Of a DNA stretch of 64,000 nt, positions 27,791-39,245 are shown piece by piece. Within the stretch, counting starts at the first letter, position 1. Every line of letters starts with the position of its first letter. Origin of the DNA: Cladochytrium replicatum (Eukaryota > Chytridiomycota > Chytridiomycetes > Cladochytriales > Cladochytriaceae). The stretch covers positions 1 through 64,000 of the forward strand of contig JAHLKD010000140.1 in the NCBI GenBank assembly GCA_025526935.1, written 5' to 3'. Both the position numbers and the translations under genes were made by a program. The notes under the pieces are model-generated. The model was given only the letters and a program-made list of their open reading frames with translations, had not been told where the DNA came from and did not search any database.

Positions 27791-30700
27791 ATGTCCACCC
27801 AACAGATCGGCCAAGAAGTCTTGGTGGCTATCGATGTGATGAATGGCGCCGATCCACTGAAGATGAAGGAAGCTCTTAACTGGCTCACTCGTTTCCAGAA
27901 GACGGTAACTGCTCGTGGGACTCGCTGAAGCTTGGGTGGGATCCAAAAGCATCCTGCGTTGAAGTGTCGAGTGATGGATTGCGGATGAGCGGATGAGTAA
28001 GCAGCTCGCACTGCCGATGGATGTGATTGATGTATTGCGGATGAGCGATTGACTTCAATGTCATTCGGATTGGTGGATTGTTTCGGCGCACGGTTGGACG
28101 AGCTTGAATTCAACACACTGATTTAATGCGGCTCGCGTTCGCTACCTTGGAATTAGGCCGAAGCTTGGGAGATTTACAGTGCACTACTGCGGGAAGCTGC
28201 ATTGCAGCCATCCTAATGTAATTCTCTGCAATGCAAATACGATTAAAGGTGAGACGAAGAATGAAGATTAGTTGTGCTATATAATGAAACGGTTGCTCTT
28301 TGTCCATGCCAACTTTTGTGTGTGGCTAGGTTGTGAACGATCTTCACCAGCTCGCCGGTCCAGCCCGATTCGAACTTCGTGCGTCGATCATGGATCTGAT
28401 TGCGAAATACAAAAAGGGACCCCTGGGACTGCTCGACTACCTTACCAGAGCATTGGCGGGACTTTCTGTGCTTTTGGAATGGGAGAATCCTTTGCGGGAG
28501 CTGCTACAGGGATACTCGTCAGATCTGGAGATGTACCCTGTGCTTCTTAATTATATTGAGTTTCTCGCGGTTGAGTTGACAAGCCGAAATAGAGCTTACA
28601 AATCTGTGGAGGTAGTATGGTGATTGGTAGCGTTATCGAATCTGCTTGGTTGACTATTTTCGATTGGACAACAGCCGGAAATCCTTGAAGAGAGAGAAAA
28701 GCAGCTGCTGTCAGATTGCAGCGATGATGTGTGATTGGGTTGATGCTATACATGGCTGAGCATGCAGGTATTTACTAAGGATAGCTGATCTAAAATAATG
28801 TTGATTCACTTGTACTCTTTTCCAGATGAACAATCACAATGGCGAGTCTCGATCCTCCGATGCATAGAAGCCATGGTGCCATCATCGACTTCACTGGTCT
28901 CTGTCAGACTCCCCTCCTCGCGTTCGTGTTCAAATCATTCGAAGTTGAAGACGATGACGATGCGGACTGGGCGTCGCGCGGGCTTTCTGCAGTTATCAAA
29001 AGCTCGGCGGAGCTGCGCGAGGAAAACAGATGGCGATTGTAACTGCCTTGCATCCAAGCTTGGGCCAGTTCTTAGCCAATACCTTGCATCGGACGAAGTT
29101 GAACGGGTCAAATCTATTGTGATCGTATACGTCGAAACAGGGTTTGCATACAGCAATTTGATATTACAAGAATTTGGCCGATTCGAGCCAATTTTCGCGA
29201 GTCTTGTGGATTGCACTGCATGCGATGATTACAAAGTCGTGGAATGGGTTCGCGACGTATGGTGCAAGTTTGCCGAAGATATCGACGACATCATCAAAGC
29301 TGCAAATCCTCCCTCACCCTCATCGAGACGTAGATTCCTTGATCACGAGGATGAAGAGCAGAAAGCCGAGCTGCAACGATGCGCTGCGGAGAAAGCTGAT
29401 GGGGTGATCGCGACGCGGCAGCGCCTTGCCGTGTACTACGAGCGGCTCATTGAGCTCAGTGCAGCTCGAATGCAATTCCCAGCGCATGTGGATCGGATGA
29501 CATCAGGCGAGAAGGACGATTTCAGGGATTTCAGACACGTGTGGGGCGAGATCGTCAAGGCGTGCGTGACGGCGCAGGGAACGGAGGTTGCGCTCAAGCG
29601 ACCCACTGAGATGCTGATTGCGTATTTGGCGGCCGTGGGTTCTGGAGGCCAGCTGCAAGATGCAAGAAGTGTAGCACCCGGTGCGCCTACGTGGCAGGCG
29701 ATCGAGGCCGTGTTATTCACGTTTAGGGTTATGGGGAGCGAGGTGCCGCACGATGAGTCAGTTTGGATGCCGAGGGTGATGGACCTGTTGCCTTCGTTGC
29801 TTCCGTTGCACCCGCGACTGAGGTATGCTGCTACGCTGGTGATTGGACGGTATACGAAGTGGACCAAGAACTACCCGCAGTATATACTGTACCAGCTGGA
29901 TTATATTTTCAACGGGTTTGAGGACAAGGAGAGCATGCCGGCCGCTGCATTGGCGCTGTGCCATCTTGCTGAGGATGCTGGGCAGGTGAGATTGTTTGGT
30001 TAAGGTGAGTAGGTTCACTAATGTTTCTGTGTCATATACAATAGTTCCTGCTACAGTTCCTGGACCAACTTCATGTATTTGTGCTTTCGGAAATGAGCGG
30101 GTCAAGATTGTAGAAGCCGTTTCATTGGTGATCAGACATCTGCCTGCCGACCAGGTGGATGCACACGCATTCAAATTGTCCGAGCCGATTAGGGGGAGGA
30201 TACAACAAGTTCTCGTTCAGGGATGCCCGGTGGAAGATGGTGAGAAAAAAGCTGCTGCCTTCGAGTTGAATGGTAAAGTTGAAGTTATCAAGTGCCGAAA
30301 ATGAACACTCTTTTAATCTGATTGCATATGCACTTTGCAGATGGATTGGATCATTTTGTTATGATTTTCAAGCACATCACACCGCCACGGCGATACGAAG
30401 ATTCTGTTGGAGTGTTAGATATATCCGAATTCCCAATCACAACCCTCCTCAACGAAACGGTACCACTGATCAACCTGCTCATGTCAACTTTCGGACACAC
30501 GGCGGTATCACGACGGCTCGATACACTGTTAAAGTTCATGATTCGAAACTTCCCGATGCAACTGTGGCAGTATGTCCGCAATTCCTTGGTTGGGGGAGAA
30601 GGGAGCAGTGCTAATACTGTGGATGTTGTTGGGAAGCTTGCGGAAGTGTACCAAGCAACTTCGTTGCCAGAATATCTACGCATTGCGTTCCACCTGGCGA

Positions 30701-31345
30701 AGGTGTACTTAAGAGTTTCGAAGGGAGAGTGCTGCGATGATGTCGAGATTGTTGGACCAATTGAGCGTAAGCACAGTTTTAAAGCTACAGACGATGGACA
30801 TTACGGCAGACGACACTCAAGACAGTAAGTATGAAGACTATATTTCCGTCGAAGTCTCAGTGACTCTGTTCCAGTTGCGAAGTACTACTTCTACCTTCTC
30901 AACGAGTTCGTGGAAACCCAACTCCCTTTGCGCATCCCGACATCTCGCGACCATCTTCCAATGCGCGACCGCATGTCTCCGGATCTCACAGGAATATGTT
31001 GCGTCCGAAGCGATCAAGTTCCTGGATTGCACTCTATCGCTTTGCCGACCGCCTGCGACCGCTCCTCCGAGCGAGGAAGCATTGATGGTAGCACATGTAA
31101 TGTCGAATATGGCAACTGGTCTCGGAGAGAACATCTATGTGCATATACTGAGGGCTTTCATGGGAGATTTCCCGTTGGAGTCTGGCCCTATTACGGAGGC
31201 TTCGAGAGTGCAGATTATATTAGCGGACCAGCAGCAGAGCAGTGGTGTTTGGGAAAAATGGGTTGTAGATGTTCTTTCGGGGATTCCAGAGGTTGATTTG
31301 GATTCGAAGAGGAAGCAGGACTTTCTTACGAAATTTTTGAGGTAA
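27791..31345 (+). pseudogene. karyopherin (importin-13 / transportin-3 / Mtr10 type), decayed
   Basis: The start is at 27791 (MSTQQIGQEVLVAIDV). Recognisable exons are 27791-27904, 28157-28248 (AEAWEIYSALLREAAL, then SAMQIRLK), 28330-28611, about 28673-28768, 28826-29985 and later pieces to about 31345. They give the HEAT-repeat order of a cargo carrier of the Mtr10/TNPO3 class. The frame breaks repeatedly with no splice signal to explain it: at about 28215, 28730, 28905, 29032, 29050, 30100 and 30930. Most breaks look like single-base losses. Long stretches between them, such as 29060-29985, stay open. A functional copy would ferry SR-type or other cargo through nuclear pores. This copy cannot make the full protein. 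Confidence 0.75.
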
Positions 31346-32127
31346 GAGTGTACCCAGCTGGTTGTGATCGAAAGTTGACACAAATCTGGCACAGTGCAGT
31401 ATCCACGAATCAGGCATCACAACTTTCGGGATTGCTTTCGAGAACGTTTGCATACTACCGAGATCGAAACACTACTCCTGGACGACCTAGATAATGTGGC
31501 GACCTGTGCAATTTTGAACTTGACTTTTATCATATTTAGAAACCCCAAAAGCTGTCCTGTGTCTGAGGCAGCAATTCAGTGCCACCCGCCAGCCATCATC
31601 TGAGCAAGCCTCGCTCACTTTCTCACGCTGCAGATCCCACCCAACCCCCAGCTCTCCGGGAAACGCTGGCAACCGTGTGATATCGCGGATGGAATAGCAG
31701 TCCTTGGCCAGCAGAAATGATCTCAGACGAAAAGAATCTAGCGGCACCCACCGAGTTGCTGTTTAGCCGCCATAGTGACCTCTTCATCGATCCTCACCTC
31801 TCTATGACAGGCTCAGAGCCTCAGAATCAATCAGAAAATGCACAGAATCTCATTCAAATTTCAAGGGTCCAGTCGTCAATCACCCCCCGCGGACGGTTGG
31901 AGCACCGTCAGCCAGCCGAAGTTAGGCAAAGCAAAGGACTATTCACGTTGATCTACGTCTTCCGGACCGCTGTTGATTGGTGTGTCGTGACGCCAACTTT
32001 GACAGCTGCGAAAGCTGTGGTTCCAACCGTGATTCGTACTTCCATCCACTCGGCGTCCCAGTTTGCATTGGATGTAAGGAGAAGCGAATATTATTGAGTT
32101 TAACCCCTCACGATCTTCTTTGGTTAG
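31346..32127. other. possible 5' exon(s) of the RhoGEF, unresolved
   Basis: The end of the karyopherin relic may reach about 31500. A frame with ATG at 31804 (MTGSEPQNQSENAQN) could be an upstream exon of the RhoGEF, ending at GAT 32073 before a GTAAGG donor. A second frame over 31995-32085 encodes a CxxC...CxxC pattern (CESCGSNRDSYFHPLGVPVC). The two are in different frames, so either the zinc motif is chance or a frame lesion exists here. Confidence 0.35.
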
Positions 32128-34507
32128 ATGCTAATCGAGCGATTGCCGATGGGAACTACCATCATCTCAACGGCAAATACGTTCCTCCCCATCGATCGAG
32201 TCCTTACAATTCGAATACCCTACCATATCAACCACGCGACATACCATTTATCACCTTCATTCCTGCCCTCAGGCTCGATTCGTCGCTCTTTATATGATCC
32301 GGCGTTTGTCGAAATCGATTTGAACGAGGAAGAAGATGTGGAGACTGCAAGTTCGTCGATGACGCCTGGCGTATCTCGCGTTAGCATGTCTTTGAGCCCT
32401 ATCGCGTTTCCCAAAAGCATTGTCTCTCGGGCAGATGTCTCGCATGACGATACGACGTCTTTCTATAGCGCTGAGACGTCTGTTCCAGCACCAGAATCCG
32501 TAGTTGGACTAGGAATATATGACGGCGAGCGAGCTCGGCCGCAGAGCATGAGTATACCGGTCCCTGAACGTACGCCGTCGACAGGACAACAGGCGACGAG
32601 CTGGCCACAATACGGAAACGGAGGTGAAGGTCTAGTTAATGCTCGCCAAGACAGGCGGTGTACAGTTCAAGATCAAATTGTGAAGGAGCTTCTTGCGACT
32701 GAGCGTACCTATGTTGCTCAATTATGTGCACTGGAAGAGATCTACGTGGTGCCCACCAAATCTCGACAATTCAATTCCAACAACGTGGGGTCCAGCAATA
32801 CGTGGTTATTGACAACAGAGGAGTGGAACGTGCTGTTCTCAAGCATTCGAAGGTATTTGATCCAGCACATGTCTAATATGATCTTTCTGACTTTCACATC
32901 GTAAGCATCATCGTGTTCCACAGAGATCATTTTCTTCCACAGCTTGAGCAGTGTGCTGCAACTGACATTGGATCCTTCTTCGTGAAGAATTCCCCATTCT
33001 TCCGATTATACTCACCATATTTCAATTCTTTCGAGGAGCGGTTAAACCTATTAACGGAGCTGCAAACACCAGCCGTACCACCAACCTGGATGCAGTCGTA
33101 TACATACCCATTTAATTCCGCTCCACCACTCGCTGGAAGTCTCTCTCCACCACCACCATCACGAAGGTGGCCACGGGATGGAGCAGGCGGTGTTCCTCCG
33201 CCCACCCGAGACGAGGCGACCCGCAGAAATCGATTCAGGGTACGTCATGAACTCAAGGTCAAAAGGGAAAGCAGTCTGATTTGGTCGATATTTCTCTGCA
33301 GACATTCATCAAAGAGAGTCGATCGAGCCCTTCACATCGCGAGCTTAATCTTGAAGCGTACCTTATCCTCCCGGTTCAACGTCTCCCCCGCTACAAACTT
33401 CTTCTCGAAAGGCTCGTCGAAAAGGTTCCCACCTCCCATCCCGATTATCCGAAGTGCGTGAAAGCACTCGAGGAGATCATGTTGAGAGCGGACGAGTGCA
33501 ATGAGCGAAAGCGAGACTGGGAAGACCGAGTCCGTGGACTTGAAGTTCTCCGTGGTGTGATGGGTCGATCTGGGAGCGTGCGCAACTTGTTTTTTTCACC
33601 CGGATCAGCAGCGGGTAGTGCACTTGGCTATATTGGTGCGGTTGTGGGAAGCGTTACTGGGACAAGGTCGTTGTCACCATCTGGCGCAGGAGACTTTGAC
33701 CGTCGTGGATCACGACGATTCATTAGAGGTGATAAACTTTTGGTTTGGAAGCGAGTGCGATGGATGACAGAGCCGAGAAATTCATTGAACATTGACGTTG
33801 AACCGATCGTATGGAAACCGGAAGTTCAAGAACTCTGGAGGACTGAGACCTTCTTGCTATTTTCCGATATGCTTGTGCAGCATTTTGATCACGAAGTAAC
33901 TGAAGAGATGCATGTGGACCGTCCAAATATGCTCAGGCGGGCTTCACGCTCTTCAGATGGAGACGATGACGATCGTCCGACGCGGTTGACGAGTCTGCGT
34001 ACTCGCACACCGTCGAAGACCAGAAGATCGTTGTACTCAAATGGGTCACTCTCGCCCCCGATGTCGCCACCAGAGTCTCCGACGAGCACGAACGGAGGAT
34101 TTGGATCGTTCCTTTTTGGTAGCACGGTACCAGATGGGGACGTGAAAGTGTGGAGTTTCGGCGGGTCCGGCGGAGACGTTGTGCGTGTGATTGACGTGCC
34201 GGATGAGGCATTGGATCCGGATGACGCGAGGCACGCTAGCAATGTTGGACCGGAATGGGCATTTGAAGGGAACAGGAGGAACTCTGATGATGAGGAAGTG
34301 GGTGTGAAGAAGCACGGGATGCAAAAGGTGATGGTGCTGAGGGATCTGGTTACGAGGGAAGATGTATATGTATTGGGCACAACGCAGGAGGTGTGTGGAT
34401 GGGCAGAAGAGATTGAGAGTGTTGTTGTGAGGGGGGCGGTGAGGGTGCGTTCGACCTCGAGGAGTAGGGGAACATCCGTCGGACGATGGAGGACACCAGT
34501 TGTATGA
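32128..34507 (+). CDS. Rho guanine-nucleotide exchange factor (DH-PH)
   Basis: Three exons (32128-32852, 32924-33239, 33302-34507) join to 748 residues. The Dbl-homology domain starts near residue 178 (DQIVKELLATERTYVAQL). It has the conserved region NSPFFRLYSPYF and ends with the signature YLILPVQRLPRYKLLLERL. A proline- and glycine-rich insert (about residues 290-345) lies inside the DH domain between these blocks. A PH-like domain follows (FIRGDKLLVWKRVRW ... TFLLFSDMLVQ ... EVCGWAEEIESVV) and is itself split by a serine-rich acidic insert. The protein would load GTP onto Rho/Cdc42-type GTPases in polarity and wall or cytoskeleton control. The N-terminus is serine-rich and may begin in an upstream exon, so the start is uncertain. 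Confidence 0.85.
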
Positions 34508-34649
34508 GAGAATACTAATAAGCACGCCCTGCTAAGTAATAGCCTTTTTTTTTCTTTTTGCCCGTTGATCGAATATATATTGTGCGACATTGGAAACATG
34601 AAACATGTATCGTGATCAGATCCTTCTAAAGCAACAAGCGGAAACTGGT

Positions 34650-37600
34650 CTAGGGCTCCTCAGGAGGGCGGTTATCGTAAACGAACTTTACCATGACACT
34701 ATCCACAACGTCCCAATCGTCTCCTTTCGTCGCAAAGTTCTTAAGACCCTTGTATCGCAACTTCATCCCTGTCGCGGGTCCACGCTTCACCACTAAGCTG
34801 TTCGTGGCGTTGTCGTAGCGACCATACTGCCCGGCCCAGAAGAAGTACGTTGGCTCGCCAACCCCTTGGAAGTTCGTTTCGGCCATTCGTGGGAAGTTTA
34901 CAATGTTTTGACCAAATTCCGCTGCGTTTGCTGTCTGGAAGAGAATCCAAGCAGGTCCTAGCTCCTTCTGTGCAACGACGTCGTACGCTATGATCTCCAA
35001 CTTGCGGACGGAGTTCACAATGGGCAAACGGCAAACTGGCAAATCGAGGTCGGGGTCGAACACATCTCCATCCTTGGTTGATGCTTTGATGCCGCCAAAC
35101 AGGACTCCACGACCTACATCGAAGCTTCCAGGAGGAAGAATGCCCGTGTTGTCCTGCTTGGGATCCGTGACAAACACGGACATGTCACCAAAGTTTCCTT
35201 TCATTCCAACGTAAGGAACGTGGATCGTGGTGTTGTCGGCGCAGTTTGTGATGCGGATGTAACCGGAGTAGATGGGTGAGCGACTGGCGTCCAAACCGGC
35301 CGGAGGGGTGATCTTGACAGTGACTGTACCGGTTTCTCCAGCTTCCAGATGAAGTTTCTGGGGAGTAAACTCGAGTTCAGAGAAATCGGTGGTCGACAAG
35401 ATCGCAGGGTGAACATCCAGGTAGCTACCGCGTTTGCGCGAAGGATAGACAGATAATGCAGGTGCATGGTGCATGAAGTACTTGGCTTCACGGTTGCGGT
35501 CGTTTTTGATGGTCAAAGTGAAAACTCCGCCGTTCACAAAGTGGGCAGTATCGTTCAACGCTGAAACGAACGATGCACGGTTCAGAATTAGGGCCTATCA
35601 TCATAAATTGTAACTTACAGATACTGCTTGGAGTGACAATTCCCTTTCCGATGACGGTTTCGTACATGTCGATCAAACCAGCGCCCTGCATCGCGACGCT
35701 GAGGAGCTGACCGGGTTTGTCATCCGCCTGGGCGGGTTTGGCGTAGTTGGAGAGACGATTGCGCACGATGTCACGGACTTCGATCTTGGAGAGACCAGTG
35801 CGGTTCATGCTCTCGAGCAACAACCCGACGGCTCCAGCTACATCTACAAAGCGAAAACATTTCAGATAGTTGGTCATGGAACGTTAAATGTATGCATGCA
35901 TACATGGAGTGGACATGGAAGTTCCAGAGTAGGATGCGTAGCTTGCATCCTTGAAATTTTCATTCCAGTTTGCACTGATACCGATGGTTGAGTACACATC
36001 CCCGCCGATTCCACCGAATTGAGGCTGGGAGAAGTTTCAACAAACAAACTCGGGGACAGTGTGGTACCATACCTTGAGCAACAAATTCGCGGCAAATCCT
36101 TTCGAAGAGAACGACGAGATCTTCCCGCCGTGTAAAGTTTTGAATGGGTTTACGGCTTTTGTGATGTTGAACTTCGCTTGGGGATCTTTTGCCAAAATCT
36201 GTTTCATCCTCTCTCCGTCGGAGTTACGGACAGAGATGCCTGGAAGGAAGCTGCATCGGATTGTTTAGGAGTCCTCGTTTAGTCACCGTACTGTTTGAAT
36301 TGAATACATACCCCATTCCTCTGGTAGATCGCAGAGCCTCGTCAGGGCCATAAAACATACACCCTGCAGCACCCGCTTCGTATGCATCATAGCAACTTGC
36401 GTATGACCGCTATAAGCCACAACGAAGGACTTAAATTTAGATTCCCGTTTGGGAGATAACCGACCTGAGAGCACTCACCTCATTAACAAAGTGATTGTTG
36501 ATAGGGCAGGCGATGTCTCCGTCGTCCAAGAAAAGAACGTATTTGCCTTTCACATCTTTGGGTTTGATTCCAAAGCAACCGTCGAACGAGTTCGCTCCCA
36601 CTTTCGCATTAGGATCTAAACATAAGTTTTCTTGTTTGTGAGTATTCAAGCGATGCCGAATATTTGGCCACAGTTGCATACCGTTCACGACAATCCCCAC
36701 CCTGTACGCTAGAAATTGTGAAATCCGAATGAGATTAAATTGGGAACGGTGGTAGTAAACACGAACCCCAATTCTCCGCGTAGAATGTCGTATCGGTGGG
36801 AATGAAGGGGAATCGATCTCCGAGATCGGAGAACACAGTTCTAGTGTTGAACTCGCTGTTGTCGAAGCTTGCAACACCAATTGTGTCGGACAACATGCCG
36901 CTTGCGGTGAACAACCCAGCGTCACCATCATTGCCGTTAGCGAACAAGATGATGTGACTTTATAGTTATGTCAGACAACAATATAACGCTAAATCCGCGT
37001 TACTTACCCTTGTTGCGCGAGGGCTTGAGCGGACATATAGATAAAAGATTGTTCCGGGAATCCTGGGCCCAGACCAAGAGACAAGCTGACCAGGTCGGAT
37101 CCCATTTCGATTGCCTTGAGAACGCCAGCGACAACTACATCCTCACCTGATAAAGGGCTTAGATTTAACGTGTAATAGAACGGATTTAACTACAGTACCT
37201 GCTCCACGATCATCACATCCGAATACGCGGAACATTCCCAAGTTTGCTCCGGGAGCAACACCAGTGAACGGTGCAACCGGTTTAAGGTCACCAACCCATT
37301 CGGGTCGGGAGAAGTCTCCGGTTGCATTTGCACCAACAATGCCCATAACGTGAGTTCCGTGAGTCGAGGAAGTACACGCGTCCTCGGGATCGGCGTCTGG
37401 CACCGCGACCGGGTTGAATGGTCCGTAGTCATCTCCAACCTTTGCGATGGCAAAGATCAGAAACCACACTCTTGGGTCATCACAGAGAACGCTTACAATG
37501 TCGTAGCCAAAACCTATCTTGTGTCCGGGGCCGAATCCTGCGCCGAGCGCTGGGTGCTTCCAGTACACACCAGTGTCGACAACTCCAATCTTGATTCCCT

Positions 37601-38252
37601 TTCCGGTCAGCCCCAGCAAGTTCTGGACGTTGGCAACTCCGGTAAGGGTGTGCTAAATGAGATTGGGTAAACGATTGGACATAGTCAAGGATTGATTGAG
37701 TCTGCATGCACATACCGCGGTAACAAGGTTTGGAGATGCACCGAGTCCGGACCCGTGCTGAATGAGTTTCGGCTTAGGAACCAACCGAACCGGCCACGCA
37801 GAAGCAATGTCCCGGCTTAATTTCAAGTGATTGAGAACATCTTTGGCGTTGATCTTGGCATTCTTTGAGATGATACTGAAGGAAAATCCCTTGATAGTCG
37901 GGCTGTCGAAAGTCTGGCGGACTTGAATGTCGGCGTCAGTATCGAGCACCCCTCGGAGTTGGGCGACAATCGCGACACGGCTATTTGGCGAAGATGCACC
38001 TATAGAAAACATTCTCATCAGGAAGCCGTATACTTTCCATCATCAGCTGTAAAATATACCGGGAGCAAATTGAACGGCGAATGTGTTTGGAATGAATTCG
38101 GGAAGGGTGCCGTTGGTAGCCTCCAAAATTAATGCGTCTGGTTTGGGCTTTCCGAGAATCTTCTTGGAGAACGCATCGTCTGCAGAGCTGACGGATGGAA
38201 GAAGCAGAGTAGCTACCCAGATCGCTGTGACCGCAAGCCTAGCCAACCGCAT
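34650..38252 (-). CDS. secreted subtilisin-like serine protease (S8A) with PA and Fn3-like domains
   Basis: Thirteen exons join to 966 residues: complement of 34650-35560, 35619-35843, 35904-36024, 36073-36250, 36312-36409, 36479-36615, 36682-36708, 36767-36957, 37008-37146, 37199-37439, 37497-37652, 37716-37999 and 38060-38252. A signal peptide of about 23 residues is followed by an I9-like propeptide. The catalytic triad is VVDTGVYWKHP (Asp), HGTHVMGIVGA (His) and YSGTSMSTP (Ser). A protease-associated domain is inserted between His and Ser. A C-terminal Fn3-like region (HLEAGETGTVTVKITPP) completes a C5a-peptidase/minor-extracellular-protease layout. It should digest extracellular protein. 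Several exons are very short (27 nt). Apparently intact. Confidence 0.93.
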
Positions 38253-39090
38253 TGTTGTGTAATTGGTGGGGTTGAAGGGGAGGCGGATGCTTTGCCTTTA
38301 TAGTAGTTGCCCGTTGCCCAAATGACGTCCCCATATATGATATATGATGAAAATTCGCCCACCATCACCATGGCGCATACAAACAAAATCAAAATACAGG
38401 ATTTCGCTGATGAAATTCTTTCAGTAGCCTACCATCGGAACGGGACGGCATGTCCATTCGGATTAGATGCTGCATGATGAACGGGATCAGCGGTGATGAA
38501 CACTTCCAGGCACAGCAGAGATCCGTTCCGTGTTGCTCAAACCCTCCTCGGCTATTTGTTCCTATCCGGAAATTTTTGATCCACTCCTGTGCTAATTTTC
38601 AAAGGTTCATAGTGGCGATAAGGATATATGTATATGCGACGGCTTGAGCCCTTGAGCCTGTAGATGAAGGAATCCAAATGATGATAAGCTTCGGCCAGGG
38701 AATCGACAGTTTGCAAAGGAAGTTCGCATTTCCCAACAGGGCAAAAGTGCTGAGCACGAAAGTGATTTGTGGCGGTGAAATTTGTTGATTTAGGAGCAAG
38801 GGGCACGTGAAAGACATGAACTCCGGACTACGGAGCAGGATGAGAATGAGATCCTTACAGTCCGGAGCGATTTGCTTGCAAAAGACAGATCAAACGTAAA
38901 GCATTTCTCTGTCGTTGCGATAAATAGATGTCGATGGCATACAGAGAGGGAACAGGAAACGAAAAGGATGGAGGTGATAAAGTTTGGCTTTAAGGCTTTC
39001 GTTATTTTTAGCTGATTGGGGGGAAGAGTGAACAACAATCACAACAATTGAAGTATCTTCGTTCCCTTGATTTTTTCAAATAAAACACCC
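38253..39090. other. divergent intergenic region, no gene
   Basis: The region separates the 5' ends of the subtilase (minus) and the DNMT5-like gene (plus), so it should hold both promoters. A TATA-like ATATATGATATATG run lies at 38332-38346 upstream of the subtilase. No coding frame with an ATG and family character was seen. Confidence 0.45.
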
Positions 39091-39200
39091 AATCCCAAAA
39101 GCCACAGCACCATTGTCATATACCCATAACAGGAAACTATAAAAAAGAAAAGCACAATCCCAAAAGCCACAGTACTCCGTCATATACCCATAACAGGAAG
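39091..39200 (+). repeat. two-copy direct repeat upstream of the DNMT5-like gene
   Basis: Two copies of a ~45-bp segment (AATCCCAAAAGCCACAG ... CATATACCCATAACAGGAA) lie at 39091-39136 and 39156-39200, 65 bp apart. The second ends ~45 bp before the ATG. This may be a duplicated promoter or leader element. Confidence 0.8.
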
Positions 39201-39245
39201 TTGCTACCTCGCCGAGAACAGTGTTCCATCACTGCAGTTCCGACT

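Noticed and set aside
27791-31345. Treating karyopherin frame breaks as sequencing error
   Set aside because: Breaks are not at long homopolymers and adjacent genes of several kb carry none; pseudogene preferred, though reads should be checked.
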